Assembly (NCBI GenBank): GCA_036645575.1
Contig: JAVXNW010000007.1
Coordinates: 1-39,413, forward strand
DNA length: 39,413 nucleotides
Direction: 5' to 3'
From: JAVXNW01 sp036645575
GTDB taxonomy: Bacteria; Bacillota; Clostridia; Christensenellales; Aristaeellaceae
This document shows positions 30,611 through 39,256 of this stretch, piece after piece (within the stretch, counting starts at the first letter, position 1; the number at the start of each line of letters is the position of its first letter). Below the pieces are notes generated by a model. It saw only the letters and a list, made by a program, of their open reading frames with translations. It had not been told where the DNA came from and did no database searches. The position numbers and the translations under genes were made by a program.

Positions 30611-32008
30611 TCAGAACTCCGCGCTGCGCGTGGTGCGCGGGAAGGGCAGCACGTCCCGAATGTTGCCGATGCCGGTCAGGTACATGATCAACCGCTCAAA
30701 GCCCATGCCGAACCCCGCGTGCTCGCATGTGCCGTACTTGCGCAGCTCCAGATACCACCAGTAGTCCTCCGGTTTCATGCCAAGCTCTATAATGCGCGCC
30801 GTGAGCACGTCCAGCCGCTCCTCGCGCTGGCTTCCGCCGCACAATTCGCCGATGCCGGGCACCAGCAGATCCGCCGCGGCGACCGTCTTGCCGTCCTCGT
30901 TCATGCGCATGTAGAAGGCCTTGATCTCCTTGGGATAGTCGGTCACGAAGACCGGCCGGCCAAAGTGCCGCTCGGTCAGGTACCGCTCGTGCTCGGTCTG
31001 CAAATCGCATCCCCAGAACACCGGATACTCAAACGCCTGTCCGCACGACGTCAAGATCTCCACCGCTTGCGTGTAGGTCACGTGCGCAAAATCGGCGTCG
31101 CGCACCTGCGTCAAGCGCTCAATCAAATCCTTATCGACAAAGCTGTTCAGGAACGAAAGCTCTTCCGGCGCCTCTTCAAGAACCGCCGCGATCACATACT
31201 TGATCATGGCCTCCTGAAGCGCCATGTCCTCTTTGAGCGTCGCAAAGGCGATCTCCGGCTCGATCATCCAAAACTCGGCGGCGTGGCGCGCGGTATAGCT
31301 GTTTTCCGCGCGGAACGTGGGGCCAAAGGTGTAGACGTTGCGAAACGCCATCGCAAAAACCTCGGCGTTCAATTGGCCGGATACGGTCAGCGACACCGGC
31401 TTTCCGAAGAAATCCTGATCGAAGTCCACCTTGCCATCCTCGGTGCGCGGCACGTTGTTTAAGTCAAGCGTGGTCGCCTGGAACATCTCGCCCGCGCCCT
31501 CGCAGTCGGAGCCGGTGAATATCGGCGTATGCACGTAGACAAAGCCCGCGTCGTGCATGAAGCGATGCACCGCCTGCGCGGCCAGCGAGCGAATGCGGAA
31601 CCCGCACTGAAACAGGTTGGCGCGCGGGCGCAGGTGCTGAATCGTGCGCAGGTATTCAAGCGTGTGCTTTTTCTTTTGCAGCGGGTAATCGCTCGGGCTC
31701 TCGCCCAGCACAACGAGGCTTTCGGCCTTTAGCTCAAAAGGCTGCTTCATTTCAGGCGTCATCACAAGCGTGCCCGTCACGCAAAGCGACGCGCCCACGC
31801 CAATCTCCCTGACCGCCTCGTGATAGCCCGGGAGCTTCTCCTCCTCGAGCACCACCTGCAAATTTCGAAAGAAGGAACCGTCATTGAGCTCAATAAAGGC
31901 AAAATGCTTGCTCTCGCGAATCGTGCGCACCCAGCCCTTGACGCAGACGTCCGCCCTGTCCGCCTCAGGCGTCTCACGGAACAACTGCTTCACCAAAAAG
32001 TCCGCCAT
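30611..32008 (-). CDS. asnS: Asparaginyl-tRNA synthetase (465 aa)
   Basis: The ATG at 32008 is chosen: GAGGAG lies 9 nt upstream, and in-frame ATGs further out fall at or before the promoter's transcription start. An N-terminal OB-fold anticodon-binding domain (VCVKGWVRTIRESKHFAFIELNDGS) precedes a class II core with motif 2 FRAENSYTARHAAEFWMIEPE and motif 3 GMGFERLIMYLTG. The product charges tRNA-Asn with asparagine. The length matches the family (about 463). It is 112 nt downstream of the dnaX stop after repeat copy C and has its own promoter. No T-box leader is present: the 5' UTR is only about 30 nt. Confidence 0.96.
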   Translation of the reverse strand: MADFLVKQLFRETPEADRADVCVKGWVRTIRESKHFAFIELNDGSFFRNLQVVLEEEKLPGYHEAVREIGVGASLCVTGTLVMTPEMKQPFELKAESLVVLGESPSDYPLQKKKHTLEYLRTIQHLRPRANLFQCGFRIRSLAAQAVHRFMHDAGFVYVHTPIFTGSDCEGAGEMFQATTLDLNNVPRTEDGKVDFDQDFFGKPVSLTVSGQLNAEVFAMAFRNVYTFGPTFRAENSYTARHAAEFWMIEPEIAFATLKEDMALQEAMIKYVIAAVLEEAPEELSFLNSFVDKDLIERLTQVRDADFAHVTYTQAVEILTSCGQAFEYPVFWGCDLQTEHERYLTERHFGRPVFVTDYPKEIKAFYMRMNEDGKTVAAADLLVPGIGELCGGSQREERLDVLTARIIELGMKPEDYWWYLELRKYGTCEHAGFGMGFERLIMYLTGIGNIRDVLPFPRTTRSAEF

Positions 32009-32044
32009 CTCAATCAGCTCCTCATCCATATCGTCAATTTTATC

Positions 32045-32073
32045 ATTATACCCCATTTTTGTCATAATTGCAA
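32045..32073 (-). promoter_or_regulatory. SigA promoter of asnS
   Basis: On the minus strand TTGCAA (32068-32073), 17 nt, TATAAT (complement 32045-32050). It is located between dnaX and asnS. Confidence 0.88.
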
Positions 32074-32120
32074 AAGAAGATTTAGAAAACTCCCCCGCCC
32101 GCCGCCCTTGGGCGCACAGG

Positions 32121-32163
32121 CTAGGGAAGCGCTGATTAAAGAACGGGCGCGATGGTTCCCTAG
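32121..32163. repeat. Small inverted-repeat element, copy C (43 bp), overlapping the dnaX stop codon
   Basis: CTAGGGAA (32121-32128) and TTCCCTAG (32156-32163) are perfect 8-bp terminal repeats around GCGCTGATTAAAGAACG, the core shared with copies A and B. The stop codon of dnaX (complement of 32160-32162) lies inside the right terminal repeat. Confidence 0.85.
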
Positions 32164-33764
32164 AAGGGCGCCTCCTGCTCGTCGTCTACGACCACCACGT
32201 TTTCCCGGCCGAATACGTCGTATGCCTGCGTCAGGTTCTGGCGCTGCGCGGAGGGGGCGGCCTTGCCCGCGCCCTCCAGCGTCACCTGCAACCGCATGGG
32301 CTGCTCGAGCGCCTCGCTGATCGCATTCTCGGTCGCGGCTTTCTTGGCGGTAGACAACACCGTGTAGTACATCTTCCACTTTTTCGGGATTTCGATCGTC
32401 ATCACGTCCTGTGTGACGCTCAGGAAGCGCGCCTGCTCGACCAGCGGATAGATCGACTTGTACGCGGTCTGGATGTGCGCAATCGCCTTTTGCCACAGCT
32501 CGTTTCCCGCAGCGGGCGGCGCGTTCGTCGCGCGCTTTTTTTCTTCGGGCTTGGGCTGCGCCTTGTCGGGCTTGGGCTGCGCCTTTTCCTGCTTGACCGC
32601 GACCGCCCCGTCCTCCAGCGCCCGCTCGAGCTTCTCCACCCGCTCGCACAGCGCGTCGTTTCCGGCCTCGCGCTCGGGATGGCACGCCCGCACGGCCGCC
32701 AGTTCGAGCACGGTGCGCGGCTGCGCGGCCCACTTCATCTGCGCCTCGCAGTTCATAAACAGCTCCATCCGCCGCATAAGCCCCTCGCGCGACAGGTCCT
32801 TTCCCTGCGCGCGATAGCGCTCGGCGTCCTCCTCGGCGATCTCGAGCAGTTCGCCCAGCTCCGCGCCCATCACCTGCGAAAGCAGCAGCGCCCGCAGATG
32901 CTGGGTGACCTCGCGCGCAAAGACCGATGGATCGCGCCCGTCGCAGACCAAGTCGTCAATCGCCTTGAGCGCCGCGCCCGCGTCCCCGCAGATGAGCGCC
33001 CGGACAAAGTCAAACAGCGCGCGCCGATCGGTCGAGCCCAGCACGTTTCGCACAATATCGCTCGTCAGGTGGCCGCTCGCATAGGCTAGACACATGTCCA
33101 TCAGCGACAGCGCGTCGCGCATCCCGCCCTCGGCCGCGCGCGCAATGTCCTCGAGCGCCTCCGCATCCGCGTCCTCGCCAATGCCCTTCAGCACCGTCTT
33201 GAGCCTTTTGACGATCACCTTGGCCGCAATGCGCTTAAAATCGTACCGCTGGCAGCGCGACAGGATGGTCGCGGGCAGCTTTTGCGGCTCGGTGGTCGCC
33301 AGAATAAACACCGCGTGCGCGGGTGGCTCCTCGAGCGTCTTGAGCAGCGCGTTGAACGCGCCGGTCGAGAGCATGTGCACCTCGTCGATGATGTACACCT
33401 TGTATTTGCCGACCGTCGGCGGATACACGATGGTGGCGCGCAGTTGGCGAATCTCGTCAACGCCGTTGTTGGACGCGGCGTCGATCTCGAACACGTCCAT
33501 GTTGTTTTCCTTCATCAACTGCACGCACGCCTCGCACTTGCCGCACGGCTGCGCGCCGGGGCGCGGGTCCATGCAGTTGATCGCCCGGGCAAACACCTTG
33601 GCGGTGGAGGTCTTGCCGGTGCCTCGGCTCCCGCAGAACAGGTAGGCGTGCGCGACGTGCCCGGTCGCGATCTGGTTGACCAGCGTCTTGACAATGGGGT
33701 CCTGCCCCACGATGTCCGAAAACCCCTCCGGCCGCCACGTCCTGTATAGCGCCTGATAGCTCAT
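32160..33764 (-). CDS. dnaX: DNA polymerase III subunit gamma/tau (534 aa)
   Basis: The ATG at 33764 follows GGAGG by 8 nt. The AAA+ clamp-loader core has Walker A GSRGTGKT, a zinc module (CMDPRPG..PCGKCEAC), Walker B YIIDEVHML, the SRC sensor-1 motif (ILSRCQRYDF) and domain III. A charged linker with KPDKAQPKPEEKK repeats (about 405-425) joins a C-terminal tau-like region. The product loads the sliding clamp and organises the replisome. Its last codon is followed by a stop contained in an inserted repeat element, so the original C-terminus may have been altered. A TAGAAT -10-like box lies at complement 33792-33797, but a -35 is not clear. Confidence 0.95.
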   Translation of the reverse strand: MSYQALYRTWRPEGFSDIVGQDPIVKTLVNQIATGHVAHAYLFCGSRGTGKTSTAKVFARAINCMDPRPGAQPCGKCEACVQLMKENNMDVFEIDAASNNGVDEIRQLRATIVYPPTVGKYKVYIIDEVHMLSTGAFNALLKTLEEPPAHAVFILATTEPQKLPATILSRCQRYDFKRIAAKVIVKRLKTVLKGIGEDADAEALEDIARAAEGGMRDALSLMDMCLAYASGHLTSDIVRNVLGSTDRRALFDFVRALICGDAGAALKAIDDLVCDGRDPSVFAREVTQHLRALLLSQVMGAELGELLEIAEEDAERYRAQGKDLSREGLMRRMELFMNCEAQMKWAAQPRTVLELAAVRACHPEREAGNDALCERVEKLERALEDGAVAVKQEKAQPKPDKAQPKPEEKKRATNAPPAAGNELWQKAIAHIQTAYKSIYPLVEQARFLSVTQDVMTIEIPKKWKMYYTVLSTAKKAATENAISEALEQPMRLQVTLEGAGKAAPSAQRQNLTQAYDVFGRENVVVVDDEQEAPF

Positions 33765-33812
33765 TTTGCCCACCTCCGCCACTTTCTCCCTATTCTACCC
33801 CATCCGGCGCAT

Positions 33813-33853
33813 AAAAAAAAGAGGGTTTGCGCAAAATCGGCGCGCGCCCTCTT
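33813..33853 (-). terminator. Terminator of the amino-acid ABC transporter operon
   Basis: On the minus strand AAGAGGG ... CCCTCTT (33819-33853), with an inner GCGC/GCGC pairing, is followed by eight T (33813-33820 complement). It lies 17 nt after the ATPase gene. Confidence 0.88.
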
Positions 33854-33869
33854 GGATTATCGAGGTTTT

Positions 33870-34592
33870 CTACAACAGTTTCCCGAGGAAGTCCTGCGTG
33901 CGCTTGTTCTTCGGGCTTGTGAAGATCGCTTCCGGCGTACCCTCTTCCACCACGACGCCATCGTCCATGAACAGCACCCGGTCGCCCACCTCGCGCGCAA
34001 AGCCCATCTCGTGGGTCACGACCACCATCGTCATGCCGGTGTGCGCCAGCCCCTTCATGACCTCCAGCACCTCGCCCACCATCTCGGGGTCAAGCGCCGA
34101 AGTCGGCTCGTCAAAGAGCATGACCTCCGGGTCCATCGCCAGCGCCCGAACGATGGCAATGCGCTGCTTTTGCCCGCCCGACAGTTGCGCGGGATACCCA
34201 TCCGCCTTGTCGGTCAGCCCCACGCGATCGAGCAGCTTCATGGCGGCCGCGCGCGCCTCCTCCTTGCTCATCAGCTTGAGGTTCACCGGCGCCAGCATGA
34301 TGTTGTCAATCACCGACTTGTGCGGAAATAGATTAAACTGCTGAAACACCATGCCCATCTTGCGGCGAATCTTGTTGATATCGCAGCCGCGCGCGGTGAT
34401 GTCCTGCCCGTCAAATACGATCTGCCCGCTCGTCGGCTCCTCCAAGAGGTTCAGGCAGCGCAGGAAGGTGGATTTGCCCGAGCCAGACGGCCCGATCACC
34501 ACCACCACCTCGCCCTTTTCGATGTGCTGGTCGATGCCGCGCAGCACCTTCAGCTTGCCAAAGTCCTTGGTCAGCCCTTTAACGTAGATCAC
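33870..34592 (-). CDS. Polar amino-acid ABC transporter, ATP-binding protein (GlnQ type, 240 aa)
   Basis: The GTG at 34592 follows AGGAGG by 10 nt and overlaps the permease stop by 14 nt. All ABC motifs are present: Walker A GPSGSGKST, Q-loop (VFQQFNLFPH), signature LSGGQKQR, Walker B VMLFDEPTSALD and the switch His in VVTHEMGFA. The sequence is of the polar amino-acid uptake class (GlnQ/ArtP-like). It energises import by the permease encoded upstream; the exact amino acid cannot be told from the ATPase. Confidence 0.94.
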   Translation of the reverse strand: MIYVKGLTKDFGKLKVLRGIDQHIEKGEVVVVIGPSGSGKSTFLRCLNLLEEPTSGQIVFDGQDITARGCDINKIRRKMGMVFQQFNLFPHKSVIDNIMLAPVNLKLMSKEEARAAAMKLLDRVGLTDKADGYPAQLSGGQKQRIAIVRALAMDPEVMLFDEPTSALDPEMVGEVLEVMKGLAHTGMTMVVVTHEMGFAREVGDRVLFMDDGVVVEEGTPEAIFTSPKNKRTQDFLGKLL

Positions 34593-35295
34593 TCTGCCGC
34601 ATCCTCCTTTCAAGCCTTCCGAACAAGCGGGTGAGGCCGATGACGATCACGAGGTAGATCGCCGCCACCATCAGCAGCGGGAAAAATGCCGAATAGGTGC
34701 GGCTTTTGATGTAGTCGCCCGCCTTGGCAAGGTCCATAAGGCCAATGTAGCCCACGACCGACGTCTCCTTGAGCAGCGCGATAAACTCATTGAACAGAGA
34801 CGGCATGATGATCTTGAGCGTCTGCGGCATGACGATCAGCCGCATGGTCATGCCGCTGGTCAGTCCCAGCGAGCGCCCGGCCTCCGTCTGCCCCTTGTCA
34901 ACCGACAGGATGCCGCCGCGCACCATCTCGCTCACATAGGCCGCGCTGTTGATGCCAAAGCAGAGGATGGCCGCCTGCACCTGCGTGACGCCCTTGAATG
35001 GCAGCAGGATGATAAAGTACATGATCATCAGCTGGACGACGACAGGCGTTCCGCGAATGACGTCCACATAGATGCTGGATATCCAGCGCAAAAAGTACCA
35101 CTTGCCGATCTTCACTTGGCTGATGCGCATGAGCGCCACCAAAAACCCCAGCACCACGCCGATCAACGCCGCAAAGAGGGCGACAGTCAGCGTGACGCCC
35201 AGCCCGTCCAAGAGCATCTTGTAGCGGTCACCCTGTATGATGTTAAAATCAAACTGCTCCCAGATCGATAGCGCCCACGCCTTGATTGCTTCCAA
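34579..35295 (-). CDS. Polar amino-acid ABC transporter, permease (238 aa)
   Basis: The TTG at 35295 is supported by AAAGGAG 8 nt upstream; no ATG is well placed nearby. The HisM/GlnP-type permease has a hydrophobic N-terminal helix (TLTVALFAALIGVVLGFLVA), about five membrane segments and the EAA-type cytoplasmic loop (EAGRSLGLTSGMTMRLIVMPQ) that contacts the ATPase. It probably forms a homodimer, as only one permease gene is present. It lies 69 nt downstream of the binding-protein gene and overlaps the ATPase gene. Confidence 0.93.
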   Translation of the reverse strand: MEAIKAWALSIWEQFDFNIIQGDRYKMLLDGLGVTLTVALFAALIGVVLGFLVALMRISQVKIGKWYFLRWISSIYVDVIRGTPVVVQLMIMYFIILLPFKGVTQVQAAILCFGINSAAYVSEMVRGGILSVDKGQTEAGRSLGLTSGMTMRLIVMPQTLKIIMPSLFNEFIALLKETSVVGYIGLMDLAKAGDYIKSRTYSAFFPLLMVAAIYLVIVIGLTRLFGRLERRMRQSDLR

Positions 35296-35364
35296 ATCGC
35301 CAACTCCTTTACAGCGTTCAAGGGGCGGACTTGCGCCCACCCCTCAGAAAAGTCGCACGGCCTA

Positions 35365-36108
35365 TTAGCCGGCCATGTGCTTGGCCAGAATCGCGTCGAG
35401 GGTTCCGTCGGCCTTGATCTCGGCCAAGGCGGCGTTCAGCCCCTTCAGCAGCTCTTCGTTGCCCTTGGCGATCGCGATCGCGTACTGTTCGTTGCCGCTG
35501 TTGAGCTTCTCGTCCAGGAGGACGAGGCCCTTCGCCTGCTGAGCGAACACCGCTGCGGGCGCGGCGTCAATCACGACGGCGTCAAGGCGGCCGCTGATGA
35601 CGTCCTGCACGGCGTCAATGCCCTTGTTGAAGCGGTTGATCTCGCTGGCTTTGATGTTGTCCGTCACATACAGATCGCCCGTGGTGCCCAGCTGAACGCC
35701 GATCTTCTTGCCGGCAAGGTCGCTTTCGGTCTTGATGGCGGAACCTTCCTGGACGATCATCGCCTGCACGGCGTCGAAGTAGGGATCGGTGAAGTCAACC
35801 GACTGCTTGCGCTCGTCGGTCGCGGACATGCCCGCGATGATGATTTCGATCTTGCCGCTAAGCAGCGACGGGATCAGCGCGCCAAAGTCCATTGCGTCGA
35901 TGCGAACCGTGCTGGCGGAATCCATCTTGGCGATCAGCGCGTTCAAAATGTCGATGTCGATGCCCACCATCTCGCCGCTGTCGCCCACGGACTCAAAGGG
36001 CGGAAATTCCGGGTTGGTGGCGGCCACATATTCCTTGGCCATGGCGGTAGAACTCATCAGCATAATAAGCGCAAAAACCAATGCAAGAACCTTCGTCAAC
36101 TTCTTCAT
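35365..36108 (-). CDS. Amino-acid ABC transporter substrate-binding protein (247 aa)
   Basis: The ATG at 36108 follows GGGGG. The product has a signal peptide (KKLTKVLALVFALIMLMSS, cleavage near AMA-KE at about 24) and a family 3 solute-binding fold: NPEFPPFESVGDSGEMVGIDIDI, the VDFTDPYFDA and AGKKIGVQLGTTGDLY segments. It captures a polar amino acid for the permease and ATPase that follow. No lipobox Cys is present at the cleavage site, which is unusual for a Gram-positive binding protein and suggests a secreted or otherwise tethered form. First gene of the operon. Confidence 0.93.
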   Translation of the reverse strand: MKKLTKVLALVFALIMLMSSTAMAKEYVAATNPEFPPFESVGDSGEMVGIDIDILNALIAKMDSASTVRIDAMDFGALIPSLLSGKIEIIIAGMSATDERKQSVDFTDPYFDAVQAMIVQEGSAIKTESDLAGKKIGVQLGTTGDLYVTDNIKASEINRFNKGIDAVQDVISGRLDAVVIDAAPAAVFAQQAKGLVLLDEKLNSGNEQYAIAIAKGNEELLKGLNAALAEIKADGTLDAILAKHMAG

Positions 36109-36140
36109 GATTTTGTATCCCCCATTCATATTATGCAGGT

Positions 36141-36169
36141 ATTATACATCACCTTCCCCACTTTATCAA
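36141..36169 (-). promoter_or_regulatory. SigA promoter of the amino-acid ABC transporter operon
   Basis: On the minus strand TTGATA (complement 36164-36169), 17 nt, TATAAT (complement 36141-36146). Confidence 0.88.
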
Positions 36170-36325
36170 GCCTTTATCCGGTTAAAGTTGTGTATCAATA
36201 TGCAGTTTATACTGTTCCAGCCCACCTCGCCTAGCATTTTCCAAGCGCCACCCCCGGCGCGGTTCCCGCCCAAAAAACGCTCGCGCGCGCCTGCCCCTTG
36301 CGCGTTTCCGCGTCGCCCCCCGGCC

Positions 36326-37099
36326 TCACCTGCGCTTGGCCAAGCGCAATTGCTGGCGCAGTTCCCTCTCAAAACGCTCGCGCTCGGTCTGTTCTCTGGC
36401 GAGTTTCTCGGATAAGTCGTTGTTGTATTTCATTGCCTCGAGCGCCTTGTTCTGGTCGGCGCTTCGGTATTCGTCGATGGCGGCCAATATGCTCTTCTCG
36501 CGCTCGCCCTTGAGGCGCGCGGTTGACTTGTGAAGGTCGCCCCCCAACTGCGTGATCGAACCGGCAAGCGCCTGCCGTGCCTTCTCCTTCTCGCCCGCCA
36601 GCACGCTTGCTTGGTCGATCTCGCGCTGCTGACTGCCCGAAATCTGATCGGTCACATAGGACGACCTGCCCAGCCCCCGCGAGAGTGCCTCGTCAGAAAG
36701 GCCCTGCCGCTGTGCCTTGTACTGCCCCTTCAGCCCCTCCAGCTGGTTCTGGAAGGCGGGCTCCAGCTGCGCGATCTGCCCTTCAAGCGCCTGCGCCTTG
36801 TCGCGCGCGCCCCGATTGAGCGATTCAATCTCGCCGTCATAGAGCGCGCCGTACTTGTTCTGCGCCGCCTCGCGCAGTTGCGCCTCGTCGCGCGGGGTGA
36901 ATGCCATCTTCTGATAGTCGGTCGGCTCTGGCGTCTTCATCCCAATCGCCTCCAGAAATTGGTCGCGATACTGGTTAAAGGCCGCCTCGGTCTTCTTGTT
37001 CCACTTGCCGTTCACCTTGATGTTTGCGCCCAATGAGCGCAGCACCTCCTGATACTCCCGAACCAGCTTCCCCTTGAGCCCATAAAATTCCGATGCCAA
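36326..37099 (-). CDS. Coiled-coil protein of a prophage cluster, function unknown (257 aa)
   Basis: The TTG at 37099 is chosen because AAAGGAG lies 8 nt upstream. After the start (ASEFYGLKGKLVREYQ) a segment with VNGKWNKKTEAAFNQY resembles a peptidoglycan-binding-like helix motif. The rest, about residues 90-257, is strongly helical and charged with long coiled-coil stretches (KEKARQALAGSITQLGGDL, REQTERERFERELRQQ). There is no membrane segment. It lies downstream of two genes that look like phage adaptor and tail proteins on the same strand, so an internal virion, ejection or tail-assembly protein is possible. I do not recognise the family. It is the last phage-type gene before the transporter operon. 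Confidence 0.6.
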   Translation of the reverse strand: MASEFYGLKGKLVREYQEVLRSLGANIKVNGKWNKKTEAAFNQYRDQFLEAIGMKTPEPTDYQKMAFTPRDEAQLREAAQNKYGALYDGEIESLNRGARDKAQALEGQIAQLEPAFQNQLEGLKGQYKAQRQGLSDEALSRGLGRSSYVTDQISGSQQREIDQASVLAGEKEKARQALAGSITQLGGDLHKSTARLKGEREKSILAAIDEYRSADQNKALEAMKYNNDLSEKLAREQTERERFERELRQQLRLAKRR

Positions 37100-37218
37100 T
37101 CCACTCGCTCCTTTCGTCGGTATCCCGCGCCTCCGCTTGGTCATCCCGCTCGCGATCCCCGCGCGTCCGCCAAGGGTTTTTTCCTCCCACTTCCCCCCCG
37201 TCCGCGCCTTTCGCCCGC

Positions 37219-38598
37219 TCATCCGTCCATCTCGCAAAGCACGCTCAGCCCCGGCGCGATCTCAAAATCCGCGCCCGCCGCATTTTCAATCGTCAGGGTA
37301 AATCGGCGCCCGTTCACGCCCAGCGGCACCGTCACCGGCCGCATCCTTTTGCCCAAACGCATCTCGCGCTTGACCTTCCCGGCGTCGGTCAGGAGCGTGA
37401 GCGCGATATTCCCCCGCGCGAACATGGATACGGACTCCACGCGCTTGTCGATGCCGGGCCTGCCCAGGTCGCTCCATGGCGTGCGCCAAAATGCCCGGGT
37501 GACGCCGAACGCACGGGCCTCCCCTTGCGCATACGCATCGATCGTTCCGTCGCCGCCCGTCATCAATAGCGCATCCCCGAAGGGCAGTAGACACGTGACC
37601 GAAACGCCCGTCGACAATAGGTAGGTGCCGCGCGCCGGATCGATTTCGAGGATCGCGTTGTTGCTCGTCGCTTGGTCAAGCGGCAGCGCAAGGTGCAATT
37701 TCCCCCGGTAAAACGCCGCGCAAGCGCCCGCAATGGCCGCCTGATTGATCCGCGCAAAGACCCCCTTGGCCAGCTCGTCCCCCACCGGCGCGACGGACAC
37801 CCCGTTGTAGACGCAAAGCCCCTCCTTGGCAAGGAAGTAGCACGCGCTGCCGGTCGATACAATGCTGTTTTTCGCGACCGGCCCCACGACGCCGTGCACC
37901 TTGACCACCTCGTAATTGCCCGGATAGGTGCCGACGATCCGGTATAGGTCCTCGTCTTTGAACACCAATACGTCTCCAAAGAGCGCCCGAATCGCCTCGA
38001 CGCTTCCGCCGTTCCATGTGGGAATCTGCAAAACGCCCCCGCCCGCGTCCGGATTGAGCGCGTCGCCGGTCCAGTTGCTCGGATCAAACGCGCGCGACCA
38101 GTAGACGCTGTCCGGTTCGCCCGCAAGGCCCGCGCCCCATATCCGCTCGTAGTTGAGCGCCAAGTGCGCAAATGCCCTGTCGCAGCCGGCAAGCGCGGTC
38201 ATCTGCGGCCCGCCGTCCCACGTGAGCACCGGCCGCTTCCCGTCGGCCACCAGCAGCACATCCGTGCCTTTCACTTGGTAGTTGATGGCGGAGGCGTCAT
38301 TTGAGCCCGCTTGGGCAAAGCGCGCCTGCCAGCTGTTTTCGCGCCATTCGTAGATGCCGAGCGCATTGACGGCGATCAGGCGGGGCGTGGTCACGCCGTT
38401 CACGCGCTGATAAAAGGCGGCCAGCGTGCCAATGCCGCCCGTGAGCGCCGTGTGCACAAACGCGCGGTTTCCCTTGCCCACGCGCAGCGCGCCGCCCTCG
38501 GTGTCCACGTTTTCCGCCTCGGCGGCATACTTGGGCGCAACGCTCAGTTCATCCGCCGCTTGATTGAGTCCCGCAAATTTCTCAATTACGTATTCCAT
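37219..38598 (-). CDS. Probable phage tail/stabilisation protein, beta-propeller-like (459 aa)
   Basis: The ATG at 38598 follows GGAAGGG. The protein is rich in beta strands and starts with the pattern EKFAGLNQAADELSVAPKYAAEAENVDTEGGALRVGKGN, followed by repeated strands with Trp (WDGG, YWSRAFDPSNWTGD, TWNGGSVEAI), as in tail-tube, stabilisation or neck proteins of short-tailed phages (P22 gp10-like or T7 gp12-like). It has no signal peptide or membrane segment. It directly follows the small adaptor-like gene (40 nt), the gene order seen in podovirus-type virion modules. The general assignment to a phage structural gene is fairly sure, the exact part less so. Confidence 0.65.
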   Translation of the reverse strand: MEYVIEKFAGLNQAADELSVAPKYAAEAENVDTEGGALRVGKGNRAFVHTALTGGIGTLAAFYQRVNGVTTPRLIAVNALGIYEWRENSWQARFAQAGSNDASAINYQVKGTDVLLVADGKRPVLTWDGGPQMTALAGCDRAFAHLALNYERIWGAGLAGEPDSVYWSRAFDPSNWTGDALNPDAGGGVLQIPTWNGGSVEAIRALFGDVLVFKDEDLYRIVGTYPGNYEVVKVHGVVGPVAKNSIVSTGSACYFLAKEGLCVYNGVSVAPVGDELAKGVFARINQAAIAGACAAFYRGKLHLALPLDQATSNNAILEIDPARGTYLLSTGVSVTCLLPFGDALLMTGGDGTIDAYAQGEARAFGVTRAFWRTPWSDLGRPGIDKRVESVSMFARGNIALTLLTDAGKVKREMRLGKRMRPVTVPLGVNGRRFTLTIENAAGADFEIAPGLSVLCEMDG

Positions 38599-38637
38599 GC
38601 GTCTGTCCCTTCCTAGCCCGCAAAAATCGTCCCCGCG

Positions 38638-39171
38638 TCACCGGTACTTGTTTCGAATCCGCCGCTTGCCCATCTGCCCGTCGAGCCACTTGCCGACCGA
38701 CATCTGCGCCAGCTGATAGCGCGCGAAGAAGTACTGTGCCCGGGCCTGCCGCGCCGCGCCGCCCAGCGCCAATATTCGCCAGCTCGCATAGTCCGCGAGC
38801 GCCCCGTGATATCCCTCGGGAATGGGCGCTACGTCGCCGTCTTGGCGCATGGCCTCCGGGCTTCCGGCATAGTAGAGCGTATACTCCCCGTCCTGTTTTG
38901 CATAAATATACCCGTAATGCGATTCGAAGGCAACCTCGCTTCCGGCGGCATCCGTGAGCTTGATGGCATAGCCAAAACCGTCCGCCGCGTCGCCCGCCTT
39001 AAATTTTCCGTCGCGCACGACGACGCTTGCCTCGCGCGGCATTCGCAGTCCGCAGATTTCCCGCATGCCTTCGTTGATGTAATCGTCGATCATGGGGTCG
39101 CCCTGCGCATCGATCTCGTACTGTCCCCCGGTCTGTTCGCGCGTCCTGCGCCTGATTTCCGCCAGCGTCAT
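38638..39171 (-). CDS. Probable phage head-tail adaptor / tail accessory protein (177 aa)
   Basis: The ATG at 39171 follows GGAGG by 8 nt. The start MTLAEIRRRTREQTGG and the DDYINEGMREICGLRM helix, then a central beta region and a C-terminal helical segment with ARAQYFFARYQLAQM, match the layout of phage adaptor proteins (gp4/gp6-like) that close the portal and join it to the tail. The total length fits. It is the first of three minus-strand phage-type genes; genes for portal and capsid, if present, lie beyond the right edge. Confidence 0.65.
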   Translation of the reverse strand: MTLAEIRRRTREQTGGQYEIDAQGDPMIDDYINEGMREICGLRMPREASVVVRDGKFKAGDAADGFGYAIKLTDAAGSEVAFESHYGYIYAKQDGEYTLYYAGSPEAMRQDGDVAPIPEGYHGALADYASWRILALGGAARQARAQYFFARYQLAQMSVGKWLDGQMGKRRIRNKYR

Positions 39172-39256
39172 TCAAAATCCCTCCTTTGTCTCCCCCCGCC
39201 CCTTGAGGGCAATGTCGTCAACTTAAGGATCGGGAGCGGCCTTGCCCCGCGCGCAC

